Below, piece by piece: positions 17,916 through 27,428 of a stretch of 64,000 nt of DNA (the first letter of the stretch is position 1; each line of letters opens with the position of its first letter). This DNA comes from Planctomycetaceae bacterium (GTDB lineage Bacteria; Planctomycetota; Planctomycetia; Pirellulales; Pirellulaceae): positions 310,001 through 374,000 of the forward strand of contig JACKHN010000005.1 in the NCBI GenBank assembly GCA_020638975.1, given 5' to 3'. Made by a program: the position numbers and the translations under genes. The notes under the pieces are model-generated. The model made no database searches. It was given only the letters and a program-made list of their open reading frames with translations, and was not told the DNA's origin.

Positions 17916-18995
17916 TCAGTTCAAGGGCAATCCACTCGCCCGTAACACAACTTCCTGTACCGCCAGATCGTGTTCCGGAGGGAAGTCGTGTTCTTTTTCA
18001 CCGCGAATAATCGCGGCAAGGTCTAAGAAGTCTCCATCGTATCGGCCTCCGAGCGGCTTCAGCGTGACTTCTCGCGTTCCCTTGGCGTAGTCGCCGTGCG
18101 AGGTTTCAAGAGCCAGAGTCGCACGAGGCGGTTCGAGCGGCTTGATGTCGATGCCGCCTTGATCGCCACAGACGACGAACTGCCGACGACGTCCCCCGTC
18201 GTACTCGACGACCGAACTTCGCACGGTGGCGGTCGCCTTGGGATATTCAAGTACGGCCAGGCAATTGTCGAGTAGCGGATCTTGCTCGGAATAGGTTCGC
18301 CGATTGAAGGCAGTCACGTTCGTTGGTCGCCCGAGAACCTTCACCACGGCATCAATCACGTGACAGCCCAGTTCAAACATCGATCCACCCGGATACTCGA
18401 CGAGTTCAAGCCGTGTTCCGGAATCCACTTTCTTACTCATGACGGCATGCACTTCGAAGACGTGCCCGAACCAACCTTCGCTTGCCGCACGAAACGCCAG
18501 TTGAAACGCGGGGTTGTAGCGGAACATGTATCCCACCTGCACGACACGGTGCTGCCGAGTTGCATCGTCTAGGATGCGTTTGAAGTGGCTAAGCGATTCG
18601 CCGGCGGGTTTGTCCAGATGGATATGCACTCCCGCCCCAACACAACGTTCGGCGACCGACAAAAGATCTCGAACTTCTGTTTCGACGGCGACGGCTTGCA
18701 GCCCGGATGTGTTAAGCAATTCCTCCTCCGACATCCACTTCAAGTCACGATACGTCGCGCTATCTTTTAGCAGTAGTCGCCGCTTCTCATCAGGCTCGAC
18801 GACGCCGACGACTTCGTACAGATCGCTGAACTTTCGCAGCGTGTCCATCTTGCCCGAGGCATGGGCGTGCTTCGTGCCGATCTGGCCGACCTTGATCTTC
18901 CCGGATTCAGCCCCGGAGACGTGATAGCCGGCAACGACGAGCGAAACGCCCGCTACGGTTGATTGTTTGACAAACGCTCGGCGATTAACGGCCAT
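17916..18995 (-). CDS. Exported Gfo/Idh/MocA-family oxidoreductase
   Basis: A 359-residue NAD(P)-dependent oxidoreductase of the Gfo/Idh/MocA family, typically acting on sugars or cyclitols. The N-terminus MAVNRRAFVKQSTVAGVSLVVAGYHVSGAE is a Tat-type signal (NRRAFVK). The Rossmann start is present as KVGQIGTKHAHA, and the conserved EKP-like motif of the family reads HLDKPAGES. The start at 18995 is chosen because it begins the Tat signal; the longer frame to 19097 adds unrelated residues. It lies 114 bases downstream of a TIM-barrel isomerase-like gene on the same strand, a common planctomycete pairing. Substrate unknown. Confidence 0.88.
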   Translation of the reverse strand: MAVNRRAFVKQSTVAGVSLVVAGYHVSGAESGKIKVGQIGTKHAHASGKMDTLRKFSDLYEVVGVVEPDEKRRLLLKDSATYRDLKWMSEEELLNTSGLQAVAVETEVRDLLSVAERCVGAGVHIHLDKPAGESLSHFKRILDDATRQHRVVQVGYMFRYNPAFQLAFRAASEGWFGHVFEVHAVMSKKVDSGTRLELVEYPGGSMFELGCHVIDAVVKVLGRPTNVTAFNRRTYSEQDPLLDNCLAVLEYPKATATVRSSVVEYDGGRRRQFVVCGDQGGIDIKPLEPPRATLALETSHGDYAKGTREVTLKPLGGRYDGDFLDLAAIIRGEKEHDFPPEHDLAVQEVVLRASGLPLN

Positions 18996-19109
18996 GTCAT
19001 GAATCTCACTTTCAATGAGTAGTCGCGTCACCCCGTGACGCAGACTCCCGTGCCGCGCGGCTAGCAGGCAATACCCTGAGGCGACGTTGCGGAGCAACGA
19101 GCCTACGAG

Positions 19110-20009
19110 TTACACATCACACACACTGGCCCCATGCCGCAACGCATAGACTTTGTCTTCCCAGTTCGGAATGAACTCCTGAGCAACGTAGCCGGTGTAT
19201 CCCGTTGCTAGAATCGCCTTCATCACGGCGGGATAGTTGATCTCTTGGGTATCGTCCAACTCGCCGCGCCCCGGATTGCCGGCTGTGTGGTAGTGACCGA
19301 TGACGTCTTTGTACTGTCCAATGCGTCGGATCACATCGCCGTTCATGATCTGGACATGATAGACATCGAATAGCAACTTCATGTTAGGTGAATCCACTCG
19401 TCGAATAAGATCGACGCAGAAGTCGACGTCGTCGCCGAAGTAGCCGGGATGTCCTTTCATCGGATGGCTTGAGTCTCGCGAATTGAGATGCTCGAGCACG
19501 AGGTTGATCTTCTTCTCTTCTGCATACCCGATTACTTGCTTCCAACAATCGACACAATTCTTCGCGCCTTGTTCGTCCGTAATTCCTGCCTCACGCATCC
19601 CGGTGAACGTAATGACGCTGGGACTGCCGACTTCCACGGCGAGATCAATCTTCTCTTTCAGCATGTCGACGCAGTACTTGATGTTGTCGGGATTGAAGGG
19701 TCCCTTCGCAAAACCGTGACTGCTGACCAGGGAGATCTCTAAGCCGAGCTTCTTGACCGCCGGGTAGTGTTCCGCCGAAATGCCTTCGATCGCGACCAAC
19801 CCAATGTCGACGCAATGCTTCGCCAACTCGACCGCTGGCATCGGATTAAAGCACCAGCCCATAACTGACTGGCGAATGCGACCGTTAGTGATTTTGAAAT
19901 CCTTAGGCACGGCATCTTGTGGTACCTGGGCCGATGCCGCCGACCCAACGGCAGCGACTCCGGCAGCACCTGCGGCCACCTGAAACATCTCGCGTCGTGA
20001 ACATTTCAT
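19110..20009 (-). CDS. Exported TIM-barrel protein, hydroxypyruvate isomerase-like
   Basis: A 299-residue xylose isomerase-like TIM barrel closest in motif to hydroxypyruvate isomerase. It begins with a Tat-type signal (CSRREMFQVAAGAAGVAAVGSAASAQ). Metal-binding and catalytic positions are visible in order: LVLEHLNS (Glu), LLFDVYHVQ (Asp, His), GHYHTAGNPGRGE (His) and VAQEF (Glu). Hydroxypyruvate isomerase interconverts hydroxypyruvate and tartronate semialdehyde, but planctomycetes hold many exported homologues of untested activity. Probably co-transcribed with the downstream oxidoreductase. Confidence 0.87.
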   Translation of the reverse strand: MKCSRREMFQVAAGAAGVAAVGSAASAQVPQDAVPKDFKITNGRIRQSVMGWCFNPMPAVELAKHCVDIGLVAIEGISAEHYPAVKKLGLEISLVSSHGFAKGPFNPDNIKYCVDMLKEKIDLAVEVGSPSVITFTGMREAGITDEQGAKNCVDCWKQVIGYAEEKKINLVLEHLNSRDSSHPMKGHPGYFGDDVDFCVDLIRRVDSPNMKLLFDVYHVQIMNGDVIRRIGQYKDVIGHYHTAGNPGRGELDDTQEINYPAVMKAILATGYTGYVAQEFIPNWEDKVYALRHGASVCDV

Positions 20010-20090
20010 TAGAAAATCTCCTGGAGGAGTTGTGATACCTGAGTGGAGTCACCATTATGGTCCGATTGCGGCAGGCAAGTCCAGCAGCGA

Positions 20091-20148
20091 GAGTAGGGTC
20101 CGCTGTGCGGACCATGAATCCCTGAGGTCCGCACAGCGGACCCTACTC
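20091..20148. repeat. Perfect 23-bp inverted repeat
   Basis: The arm at 20091-20113 (GAGTAGGGTCCGCTG...) is exactly complementary to 20126-20148 (...CAGCGGACCCTACTC) across a 12-base loop. It lies between the divergent isomerase-like and dehydrogenase genes, upstream of both, so a terminator role is unlikely. No T-run and no direct-repeat flanks. It looks like a REP-type palindrome or small MITE. The rest of the 20010-20257 gap shows nothing I can name. Confidence 0.88.
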
Positions 20149-20257
20149 AACAGAAAGAAGTTATAGTTGAGCCAAGGTCATAGCCACGCCCTTCATCGGA
20201 TTGACTATGATAGAGCAACCTTCCTTCACGCCCACCGAGACGAGGAGTTTTCATCTG

Positions 20258-23200
20258 ATGGCATCCTCTGCCTGCCCGATCCGCCAACTGTTCACTTTAC
20301 TCGCAACTCTGACGCTCGTCACGAACTCATCGCTCGCGGAAGATTTCCCGAAGCCGTTCGACACGCAAGAACTGACCGAACGGTTACTCAGTCCAGCAGA
20401 AGCTGCCGCGAGCATTTCGCTGCCTGATGGATTCCAAGTGTCGGTCTTCGCCAGCGAGCCCAGTGTCAACCAGCCGATTGCTTTGACAACGGACGAACGC
20501 GGACGATTGTGGGTGGCGGAGTGCTATACCTATGCCGAGAGCAAAACGAACTACGAGACGAAACTCAAGGACCGCATCGTCATCTTGGAAGACACCGATG
20601 GTGACGGAGAATTCGACAAGCGAACGGTCTTCTGGGATCAGGCGAGCAAACTGACCAGCGTCGAAATTGGCTTCGGCGGCGTGTGGGCTTTGTGTGCTCC
20701 CGATTTGCTTTTCATTCCCGATCGCGATCGAGATGATGTACCGGACGGCGAACCGGTTGTGATCCTGAACGGTTGGGACGACGACGTCATTCGCCACAAC
20801 ATCGTCAATGGACTCCGCTGGGGACCGGACGGTTGGTTGTATGGCCGACACGGAATCACAACGACGTCGCTCGTCGGTGCCCCGGAGACGGCTCCCGAAC
20901 ACCGCACGCAGGTCGACTGTGGCGTTTGGCGTTATCATCCGACACGCAAAAGCTTCGAGGTCGTTTGCAGTGGCACAACCAACCCTTGGGGAATGGACTG
21001 GGACGAGCACGGGCAGATGTTCTTTATCAACACCGTGATCGGTCACCTGTGGCATGTGATTCCGGGCGCCTACTATCAGCGAATGTTCGGCGAGCATTTC
21101 GACTCGCACGTCTATCAACTCTTGCCACAAACGGCCGATCACTATCACTGGGACACGAAGGAAGCGTGGCACGACATCAAAAAACTCGGCGTCACCCCGA
21201 CGACGGACGAAGCCGGTGGCGGCCACGCTCACTGCGGCATGATGATCTATCTCGGCGATAACTGGCCGACGAAGTATCGCAACGAGTTGTTTTCCTGCAA
21301 CTTACATGGCTTGCGAGTGAACTGTGATCGACTTGAGCGATCCGGTGCGACGTATGTGGGCAAGCACGAGCCCGACTTCATGCGTACGACCGACACTTGG
21401 TTCCGCGGTATCGAGCTTGTATCAGGTGCAGATGGCGGTGTGTACATCGCGGACTGGTCGGACATCGGTGAGTGTCATGACAACGACGGTATCCATCGTA
21501 CGTCCGGACGAATTTACAAAGTGACTTACGGCCAGGCGAAGATGCCGGTGCCGGATGATCTCTTCGAATTGAGCGACCAAGAACTTGTCGATCTTCAACT
21601 GCACCAGAACGATTGGTTCGTGCGGAACAGTCGTCGCGTGTTGCAAGCACGAGCCGTCGAGGGCAACGATCTGAGCGCTGCTCACCGGCAGTTACACGAA
21701 CTCTTTGATCGCAACGAAGATGCGACGCGAAAGCTTCGCGCGATGTGGGCGTTGCATGTCACAGGCGGAACCAGCGAATCTTGGCTCATTCAGCAACTAA
21801 AGCACTATAATGAGCATGTTCGCACTTGGGCAATCAAGCTGCTCGTCGATTCAGGGACCGTCACACTTGCAACTCGAGAGGCTTTCGAGCGACTTGCACA
21901 GACGGAATCATCGGGACTTGTGCTTTCCTTCCTAGCTTCGGCGCTCAAGCAACTGCCCCACGGCGATCGATGGGCCTTGGCGGAATCGCTGGCCAGCAAG
22001 CAACAATTCGCGACGGACCCCATTTATCCGTTGATGGTTTGGTACGGCGTCGAACCGGCCGTCGCGGAGTATCCAACGCAGGCCATTTCGCTTGCCGCGT
22101 CGAGCAAGTTGCCGATCGTACGTGAACACATTGCCCGGCGTATTACCAGTGAGATCGAACGACAGCCTGCAGCGGTCGAGCAACTTGTTGTCCTGTTGGG
22201 TGCCGCTGGCGAAGCAAGTACTCAGCACGATATCCTCTCAGGAATGGAGATCTCGCTAAAGGGTTGGCGCAAGGCGAACGCACCAGCCAACTGGTCAACC
22301 GTCGCAACGGCACTTGCCAAAAGCAATGATGAACGAATTCGAACGATGACTCGCGAATTGTCGCTCGTGTTCGGCGATGGTCGCGCGATGGACGAACTTC
22401 GGCAGATCGCCAATGGTAATGCATCGGATCTCGCGGCCCGCCGCTCGGCGATCCACACCCTCGTCGAAGCTCGCGACGAATCGATAGTTCCGCTATTGCA
22501 AAACCTGCTGACGGATCGCGATCTCGGCATCGATGCCATTCGCGGGCTAGCCGCGTTCGACGATCCCAAGACGCCGCAATTGATTATCGACCGTTACCAT
22601 TCCTTTCGACGCGAACCAACACGCCGCGAAGCCATCACAACGCTGACGTCACGCCAGGCGTCGATTAACGCCTTGCTTGCAGCAGTCTCGACCGGCAAGA
22701 TTGCTCGCGACCACGTGTCGCCTTTCCAACTTCGACAGATGCAGTTACTTGGCAACTCGACGATCAACGCGGAGATCGATCGATTGTGGCCTGAACTAAA
22801 AGCAATCTCGTCCGAGAAGATGGAACGCATTGCTCACTATCGCGAACAACTCACGCCGGAAACGCTCGCTGCGGCTAATCTGTCCGCCGGTCGAGCAATC
22901 TTCGACCTCAATTGTGGCAAGTGCCATCGATTGTTTGGCACGGGCGGACGGATTGGCCCAGACCTGACCGGATCGCAACGCAACAACCTCAACTACTTGC
23001 TTGAGAACACCGTCGATCCAAGTGCAACCGTCTCGAAGAACTTTCACCTTTCAGTCGCCTTAATGGCGGACGGTCGTGTGGTCAGTGGAATCGTCGCAGA
23101 AGAAAGCGAACGAACAATCACAATGCAAACCGCTGCTGAACGAATCGTACTGTTGCGTGACGACATCGAGGAGTTGCGAATCTCAAACCTATCGATGATG

Positions 23201-23311
23201 CCCGAGCGTCAACTGGACGTAATGACAGCCGAACAAGTCCGCGACCTGATCGGGTACTTAATGTCTCCAAGCCAAGTGCCATTGCCCCAGGAACTTAGCG
23301 CTACGGAGTAG
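20258..23311 (+). CDS. Secreted PVC-type propeller-HEAT-cytochrome c dehydrogenase-like protein
   Basis: A 1017-residue exported protein. After a signal peptide (ends near NSSLAED) comes a beta-propeller region related to glucose/sorbosone dehydrogenases and NHL proteins (about residues 45-430, with TTDERGRLWVAECYTY and NIVNGLRWGPDGWLYGRHG), then HEAT-like helical repeats (about 440-860), then a c-type cytochrome domain with heme motif CGKCH at residues 886-890 (LNCGKCHRLFGTGGRIGPDLTG). This is the planctomycete 'membrane-bound dehydrogenase' architecture, thought to oxidise sugars or alcohols in the periplasm. The ATG at 20258 is chosen over a TTG at 20201 because GAGGAG lies ten bases before it. 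Confidence 0.9.
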   Translation: MASSACPIRQLFTLLATLTLVTNSSLAEDFPKPFDTQELTERLLSPAEAAASISLPDGFQVSVFASEPSVNQPIALTTDERGRLWVAECYTYAESKTNYETKLKDRIVILEDTDGDGEFDKRTVFWDQASKLTSVEIGFGGVWALCAPDLLFIPDRDRDDVPDGEPVVILNGWDDDVIRHNIVNGLRWGPDGWLYGRHGITTTSLVGAPETAPEHRTQVDCGVWRYHPTRKSFEVVCSGTTNPWGMDWDEHGQMFFINTVIGHLWHVIPGAYYQRMFGEHFDSHVYQLLPQTADHYHWDTKEAWHDIKKLGVTPTTDEAGGGHAHCGMMIYLGDNWPTKYRNELFSCNLHGLRVNCDRLERSGATYVGKHEPDFMRTTDTWFRGIELVSGADGGVYIADWSDIGECHDNDGIHRTSGRIYKVTYGQAKMPVPDDLFELSDQELVDLQLHQNDWFVRNSRRVLQARAVEGNDLSAAHRQLHELFDRNEDATRKLRAMWALHVTGGTSESWLIQQLKHYNEHVRTWAIKLLVDSGTVTLATREAFERLAQTESSGLVLSFLASALKQLPHGDRWALAESLASKQQFATDPIYPLMVWYGVEPAVAEYPTQAISLAASSKLPIVREHIARRITSEIERQPAAVEQLVVLLGAAGEASTQHDILSGMEISLKGWRKANAPANWSTVATALAKSNDERIRTMTRELSLVFGDGRAMDELRQIANGNASDLAARRSAIHTLVEARDESIVPLLQNLLTDRDLGIDAIRGLAAFDDPKTPQLIIDRYHSFRREPTRREAITTLTSRQASINALLAAVSTGKIARDHVSPFQLRQMQLLGNSTINAEIDRLWPELKAISSEKMERIAHYREQLTPETLAAANLSAGRAIFDLNCGKCHRLFGTGGRIGPDLTGSQRNNLNYLLENTVDPSATVSKNFHLSVALMADGRVVSGIVAEESERTITMQTAAERIVLLRDDIEELRISNLSMMPERQLDVMTAEQVRDLIGYLMSPSQVPLPQELSATE

Positions 23312-23400
23312 AGCTACCCCGCAATTTCGCGGCGGTCGGTCCCAGCTAGTGAAGGCATAGGTCGCGAGTTTAGGCACGCAATCGCGTCGCGTTTATTTCT

Positions 23401-24186
23401 TCATGGCGATTCGATTGTACGCGGAAGTCGCCTTGGTGCGACTTGCAACGTGCTGGGCAATGGTTCGATTCGAGGAGGAGCATAATGGCCCGGTATCGAT
23501 TGCTGATAATGCACGGCTTGAGTTTCGGCCCGGTATGTATTCGTCACGGGTAACCGTTCGGGGGCGACAGCGCTCGCTTGGACGGAAGGCGATCTAGTTG
23601 CCGCGTTTGCGAGTTGTTCGGATCGCTGGACGACTTCCGTCAGCTTCCCCATCGCCTGAGCCAATATAAAGACCTGTTGCTGGAGTGCGACGATCTCGTC
23701 GTCGTGCTCGGAATTAGTGTACGCGCCCTTCTGAAAGGAATCCTTCTGACTTGGCGTTTGTAGCGGATTATTTTCCGGTTCGCCCTCTTGGGGAGTCGCG
23801 GCGGGGACGACCGCTTGGATGGCGACCGGCGAACCAACCGCAATCGGCTGCTGCTGTTCTACGAAAGGTGCTTGTGCTGCGTCCATGAGTACTTTTGCTT
23901 GGCTCCGCGTTTTAAAGAACGAAGGAAACTGCAGCGTAGGCAGCCTTAAAGACATCGCGGGAAAATGTAGTGCGAAGCCATCAATTCCTACTGATCTAGC
24001 TGGACCAGCAAACGTGCCATTCGGTGGCGGCGACGCATAATACCCAGGCTGCTGCTGTGGGACTGGTGATTCGAGAGGACCAGGCGAATAGGCAGGATGC
24101 TGGACGGGTCCAAATTTTTGCACTTGGGCATTAACCGAACACGGCAGCAGCAGTGCCGCGACAATGGTGGTTATTGAGAGACGCAT
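23401..24186 (-). CDS. Exported Pro/Gln-rich protein of unknown function
   Basis: A 261-residue protein I do not recognise. It has a signal peptide (MRLSITTIVAALLLPCSVNAQ), a Pro/Gln/Tyr-rich stretch (YSPGPLESPVPQQQPGYYASPPP), a central segment with FPAMSLRLPTLQFPSFFKTRSQ, and one short predicted helix or coiled coil near residues 165-200 (DDEIVALQQQVFILAQAMGKLTEVVQRSEQLA). The C-terminus is again Pro-rich. The ATG at 24186 is chosen over an upstream TTG. It lies 100 bases downstream of the next small exported coiled-coil gene on the same strand, and resembles it only in general layout. Confidence 0.6.
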   Translation of the reverse strand: MRLSITTIVAALLLPCSVNAQVQKFGPVQHPAYSPGPLESPVPQQQPGYYASPPPNGTFAGPARSVGIDGFALHFPAMSLRLPTLQFPSFFKTRSQAKVLMDAAQAPFVEQQQPIAVGSPVAIQAVVPAATPQEGEPENNPLQTPSQKDSFQKGAYTNSEHDDEIVALQQQVFILAQAMGKLTEVVQRSEQLANAATRSPSVQASAVAPERLPVTNTYRAETQAVHYQQSIPGHYAPPRIEPLPSTLQVAPRRLPRTIESP

Positions 24187-24286
24187 GTGAGGAACCAACC
24201 CCTTAAATCTCTTGGATTATCGTCGAAACTCTGACTACTGTTCTCGGCGTCTGCATCTACCCAGGCAGCACGTCGCGTATGCCATG

Positions 24287-24763
24287 CTAAGAAGCACGCT
24301 TGTCAATTTCGTCGAGGCGTTTTTGGATTTTTTCAATCTGTGCATTCATCGTTCGAATTGCTTCGATGGCTTCGTGTAGAGTCTGGACTACTTCATCGCT
24401 AGTGGCGTTGGCGGGTGCTGCGGACGTTGGTGCTTGATTCGACGTCGGTGCCAGATCACCGAGTAGCTCCATCAATTGCTTGAGTTTCTGCAACTCGTCT
24501 TCGAGCTTCTCTTCTCGTGCGGGCACCGCCTGTGTAGTGCTGCGAGCCAACAACACAGGAGCCAGCATGGCCGGCGCAGAACCTAGGATAGGTGCATGTG
24601 GCGCATCGCAGTGCGTGCAGTGGTCCTTGTGGCAATGGTGCCGGTCGACGACGCACTCTTGGTGCGATTTCGAGTCACCTTTTTGTGGGGGGCCAGCTAC
24701 GAGCGAGGAAGTTATCACAAGCACGATCACCGACGAAGTTAGGCTGAAGCGAAAAGGGGGCAT
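24287..24763 (-). CDS. Exported Cys/His-cluster coiled-coil protein
   Basis: A 158-residue protein of unknown function. A signal peptide (about 1-23) is followed by a dense Cys/His cluster at residues 34-56 (HQECVVDRHHCHKDHCTHCD), which could bind metal. Then comes an Ala/Pro-rich part and two helical stretches, the last a coiled coil ending IEKIQKRLDEIDKRAS. The start at 24763 is fixed by GGAGG six bases upstream; the open frame to 24928 has no such support. The protein at 27429-28148 has the same order of parts and a similar end (KRFDEIEKRL), so the two are probably related. Confidence 0.68.
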   Translation of the reverse strand: MPPFRFSLTSSVIVLVITSSLVAGPPQKGDSKSHQECVVDRHHCHKDHCTHCDAPHAPILGSAPAMLAPVLLARSTTQAVPAREEKLEDELQKLKQLMELLGDLAPTSNQAPTSAAPANATSDEVVQTLHEAIEAIRTMNAQIEKIQKRLDEIDKRAS

Positions 24764-25117
24764 TGTGTCCTCCATAGGCAGTCTGTGCTGCATAGTCTGT
24801 CCCTTGCTTGTGTAGGTAATCGATCGCGTGGCGCGATTGTGCTGAGGAAATCTCTTCGCGCGACGGGAACAGGCATTGCTAGCGTGCGTGTGGTTCCGAT
24901 TATGCGGCTTGGGAAAACGATGAAGCAATGGTGCTTTGGTCCCATGCGACGGCGCGAAGAGGCGCCTTGGTCGTCGACCGATGTTGCGTGATCAGAACCT
25001 CGCCACGGCGACGACTTGGTTGGGCAGCGCCGCTTTTGACATAAGTCATCGCGTTGAGATTGTCGTGAAAGTGTCGCTGTACAATTAGGATCGGATGCTT
25101 TGATGGGCAGCAGGCAG
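24764..25117. other. Intergenic gap, 354 bases
   Basis: Lies between the start of the coiled-coil gene and the stop of the papain-like gene, both on the minus strand, so it should hold the promoter of the former. Open frames across it are not supported by start sites or by recognisable protein sequence. I see no repeat or RNA gene. Confidence 0.5.
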
Positions 25118-25978
25118 CTAGACGAACACCCCGAAAGCCTCACTAACTGCTCGATCAACATACAGCGGAGATGCGAACGCGTAACCGTCGCTTCCCCAAC
25201 GTGAACCCCAGCTGTTGCGAATAATGAAATCACCACTTTCGGTGTAGCCCACGACAGCCGCCGCGTGTCCTCCGGCTCTTGGATCACCGGGCAGAAAAGG
25301 ATCGTAGAACTCTAGCCGACCATTCGATGGATTGTGCCATGTCTTGTCCACTTCCACTCGTATCAGGATGGGCCCCTGTTGAACGAGCCAACGTTTCCAC
25401 TCGATAATCGATTGAATACGAATGTACATATTGATTTTGAATAACGCGGCCGAAATGTAGAAAGCGCGCGAAGTCCCGGGATACAAACGCCCTTCGAATG
25501 GCAACACGCTCTCGGTGACGCAACCGTACTTTCTCGCAATGTCCAGAGCGGCCTTTAGGCTTGTGCCCGCGTCATCTATGAACGACTCAGGGCGACCGAC
25601 GTTATGCTCATCAATTTCCTTCGCAGCCATCCAGACGAACCGTGTGGAAAGAGATTCGTCCTCGGGGAGTCGGCCGGCGTTGACAAAATGCCATCGTAGT
25701 ACCGAGTCGGCGACCGCCCAGCCGACGCACGAGCCGGTCTTGCCTTGGTCGTTGATCTTCCACCAGTCCCGCCGCAGGTCGCACTCTTCTGGTAACAAAC
25801 TAGCGTCAGCGAGACCTGCCTGGGCGTCATCGAGATCTGCTAGTAGCCAGTCCGCTAGAGGTTTAGGCGAGGGCAGGCAATTCAAACGCCTTTCCACCGC
25901 GTCAAGCACCTCCGCAGCGGGAGTCCTCTTTACCGATTTCTTTCGCGCCGTCTTCTTTGCGACCTTTTTTTTGGCCAT
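25118..25978 (-). CDS. Papain-like (C1) cysteine peptidase with basic tail
   Basis: A 286-residue C1-family peptidase with all catalytic residues: Gln78 of the oxyanion hole (NDQGKTGSC), Cys84, His238 (AGGHAAAVVGY) and Asn255 (IIRNSWGSRWG). The first 20 residues (MAKKKVAKKTARKKSVKRTP) form a Lys/Ala/Arg-rich tail like those of histone H1-type proteins, and there is no signal peptide, so it may be cytoplasmic or DNA-associated. No classical inhibitory propeptide is evident, though residues 20-70 could serve. The gene starts 15 bases after the zinc peptidase stop on the same strand, which suggests an operon of two proteases. Confidence 0.88.
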   Translation of the reverse strand: MAKKKVAKKTARKKSVKRTPAAEVLDAVERRLNCLPSPKPLADWLLADLDDAQAGLADASLLPEECDLRRDWWKINDQGKTGSCVGWAVADSVLRWHFVNAGRLPEDESLSTRFVWMAAKEIDEHNVGRPESFIDDAGTSLKAALDIARKYGCVTESVLPFEGRLYPGTSRAFYISAALFKINMYIRIQSIIEWKRWLVQQGPILIRVEVDKTWHNPSNGRLEFYDPFLPGDPRAGGHAAAVVGYTESGDFIIRNSWGSRWGSDGYAFASPLYVDRAVSEAFGVFV

Positions 25979-25993
25979 GTGTCAACGTCCCCA

Positions 25994-27334
25994 TCATCGA
26001 TCGCCCTTTTGAATCTGGATGCTGTATTCACCAACCCCACCAGCATATTTGTGGGAAACTTCCACCTGATACTCGCCGACGGCTAACACTGGCTTGATGG
26101 TTTGGTTAACAAGATCGTGCGTAAGCCGCCTCCCTTCCAAGTCCACTGCCTTGCCACTTACATCGGTGAACTTGGTGACAACGACTTGCGTGTAGCCTCG
26201 CGTTGACAACGTGTAGGTACCCGCATCGGAAATCTTCAGGAGGTAGATATTCTTTGCGGCTTTCGAAGCGATTTTGCCAATTAAAGGTGCCGCATCAACA
26301 CTAAGTGTACGTGCTACTACTGCCGCGTCGTCATCATCACCATGGGTGATGTCGTCTCCTGAGCCAGTTGTTGACGAGCAATCGTGACGCCCCGGATACA
26401 ACTTGCACATAAACTCAATATCTGTGGGCGACAACTTCGAATTTGTCGGTGTGCCGATTCCGCTCTTCGTAATACTTCCCGGGTAAGCGTATAACATGAT
26501 CGAGTTGCGATCGAACTTGCTGAATACGGTCAACTTCGACTTGTCATACCGATTTAGTACGTTTCTTCGTGTTTTATCTGCTGGCCAGCCATACCTGCTT
26601 TGGAAATAAGCAATCGTCTTCTGGGGGTCGAACAATCCATCCGCATCAGGCTGCTGATGTTCATGGATAGCGCCCAATGCATGACCGAATTCGTGCAGGA
26701 CAACACCCAGATTATACGGTCGCTCGATCGTTGATTCATTGAGCTCTAGGTTCATCGTTTGTCCACCAACACCCAACGAGTCCTTACCGACATAGGACCA
26801 GTGACCCGTTCTCGTAAAATCAACACGTATTTCTGAATCGGCACTTCTAGACTCTACAAAGTCTATGTTGGCGTACTTCGCCCACTCGTCTGCGATCTCT
26901 CTGACCCGCTTTTGAAGAGAACTCGTGCCGCCGTTAAATCGCACGCGAAGTTTTGACCCGGGATCCCATTGGTTTCGGGCGGCGAGTCGCGCCGGAGGTT
27001 GTGGCGGTTCGCCCCCGCGAGTTGGAGCGTTGCTAATATCAACATTTTCGAATGCGGCTTCTAACGCTCGGGCAGCCCCTTGAACATTCCCACCTGAGAT
27101 CGTCGGTGCAAGTTCCGGGTTTTGTTCGATAATCGCCAAGTCAATCGACGACAGGGACGCTCCATCGTCTTCTCGCACGGGATAATCGATACACGGAGCG
27201 TTGTCAGCACCAAGCTCCTGCCCGTAGATCAGTTGGCAATTCGAAAAGCAGCTCGTCGCGGCGACGGTTCCTGCTGCGCTACTCTGAAGAAACCTACGAC
27301 GCGTAACCGCGTCAAATTTTTGCGAATTTGTCAT
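25994..27334 (-). CDS. Tat-exported astacin-like zinc metallopeptidase with shared C-terminal domain
   Basis: A 446-residue secreted protease. A twin-arginine signal (RRRFLQSSAAGTVA, residues 12-25) is followed by a spacer and a catalytic domain with HEFGHALGAIHE at residues 214-225, matching HExxHxxGxxHE of astacins (M12A), and a Met-turn SIMLY at 278-282. A Ser/Gly/Asp-rich linker (about 320-337) leads to a C-terminal domain (about 349-446) that contains LTHDLVNQTI and GEYQVEVSHKYAGGVGEYSI. This domain recurs at the N-terminus of both caspase proteins next door. The ATG at 27334 has AAGGGGG upstream and begins just before the Tat motif. Probably in one operon with the papain-like gene. Confidence 0.88.
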   Translation of the reverse strand: MTNSQKFDAVTRRRFLQSSAAGTVAATSCFSNCQLIYGQELGADNAPCIDYPVREDDGASLSSIDLAIIEQNPELAPTISGGNVQGAARALEAAFENVDISNAPTRGGEPPQPPARLAARNQWDPGSKLRVRFNGGTSSLQKRVREIADEWAKYANIDFVESRSADSEIRVDFTRTGHWSYVGKDSLGVGGQTMNLELNESTIERPYNLGVVLHEFGHALGAIHEHQQPDADGLFDPQKTIAYFQSRYGWPADKTRRNVLNRYDKSKLTVFSKFDRNSIMLYAYPGSITKSGIGTPTNSKLSPTDIEFMCKLYPGRHDCSSTTGSGDDITHGDDDDAAVVARTLSVDAAPLIGKIASKAAKNIYLLKISDAGTYTLSTRGYTQVVVTKFTDVSGKAVDLEGRRLTHDLVNQTIKPVLAVGEYQVEVSHKYAGGVGEYSIQIQKGDR

Positions 27335-27428
27335 CACAATCCCCCTTTTGGTTGCCAAGATTCGACGAAAGAGACATGGTCTCTTCGCCTGAATGTGACC
27401 CGAAATACTGTCTCCCGCCTACCGAGGT

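Noticed and set aside
17581..18090. A 169-codon plus-strand frame
   Set aside because: It runs through the 100-bp repeat and antisense through the ends of the sigma-factor and oxidoreductase genes.
24739..25287. A 182-codon minus-strand frame covering the gap upstream of the coiled-coil gene
   Set aside because: It overlaps the end of the papain-like gene and the start of the coiled-coil gene, and has no recognisable content or start site.
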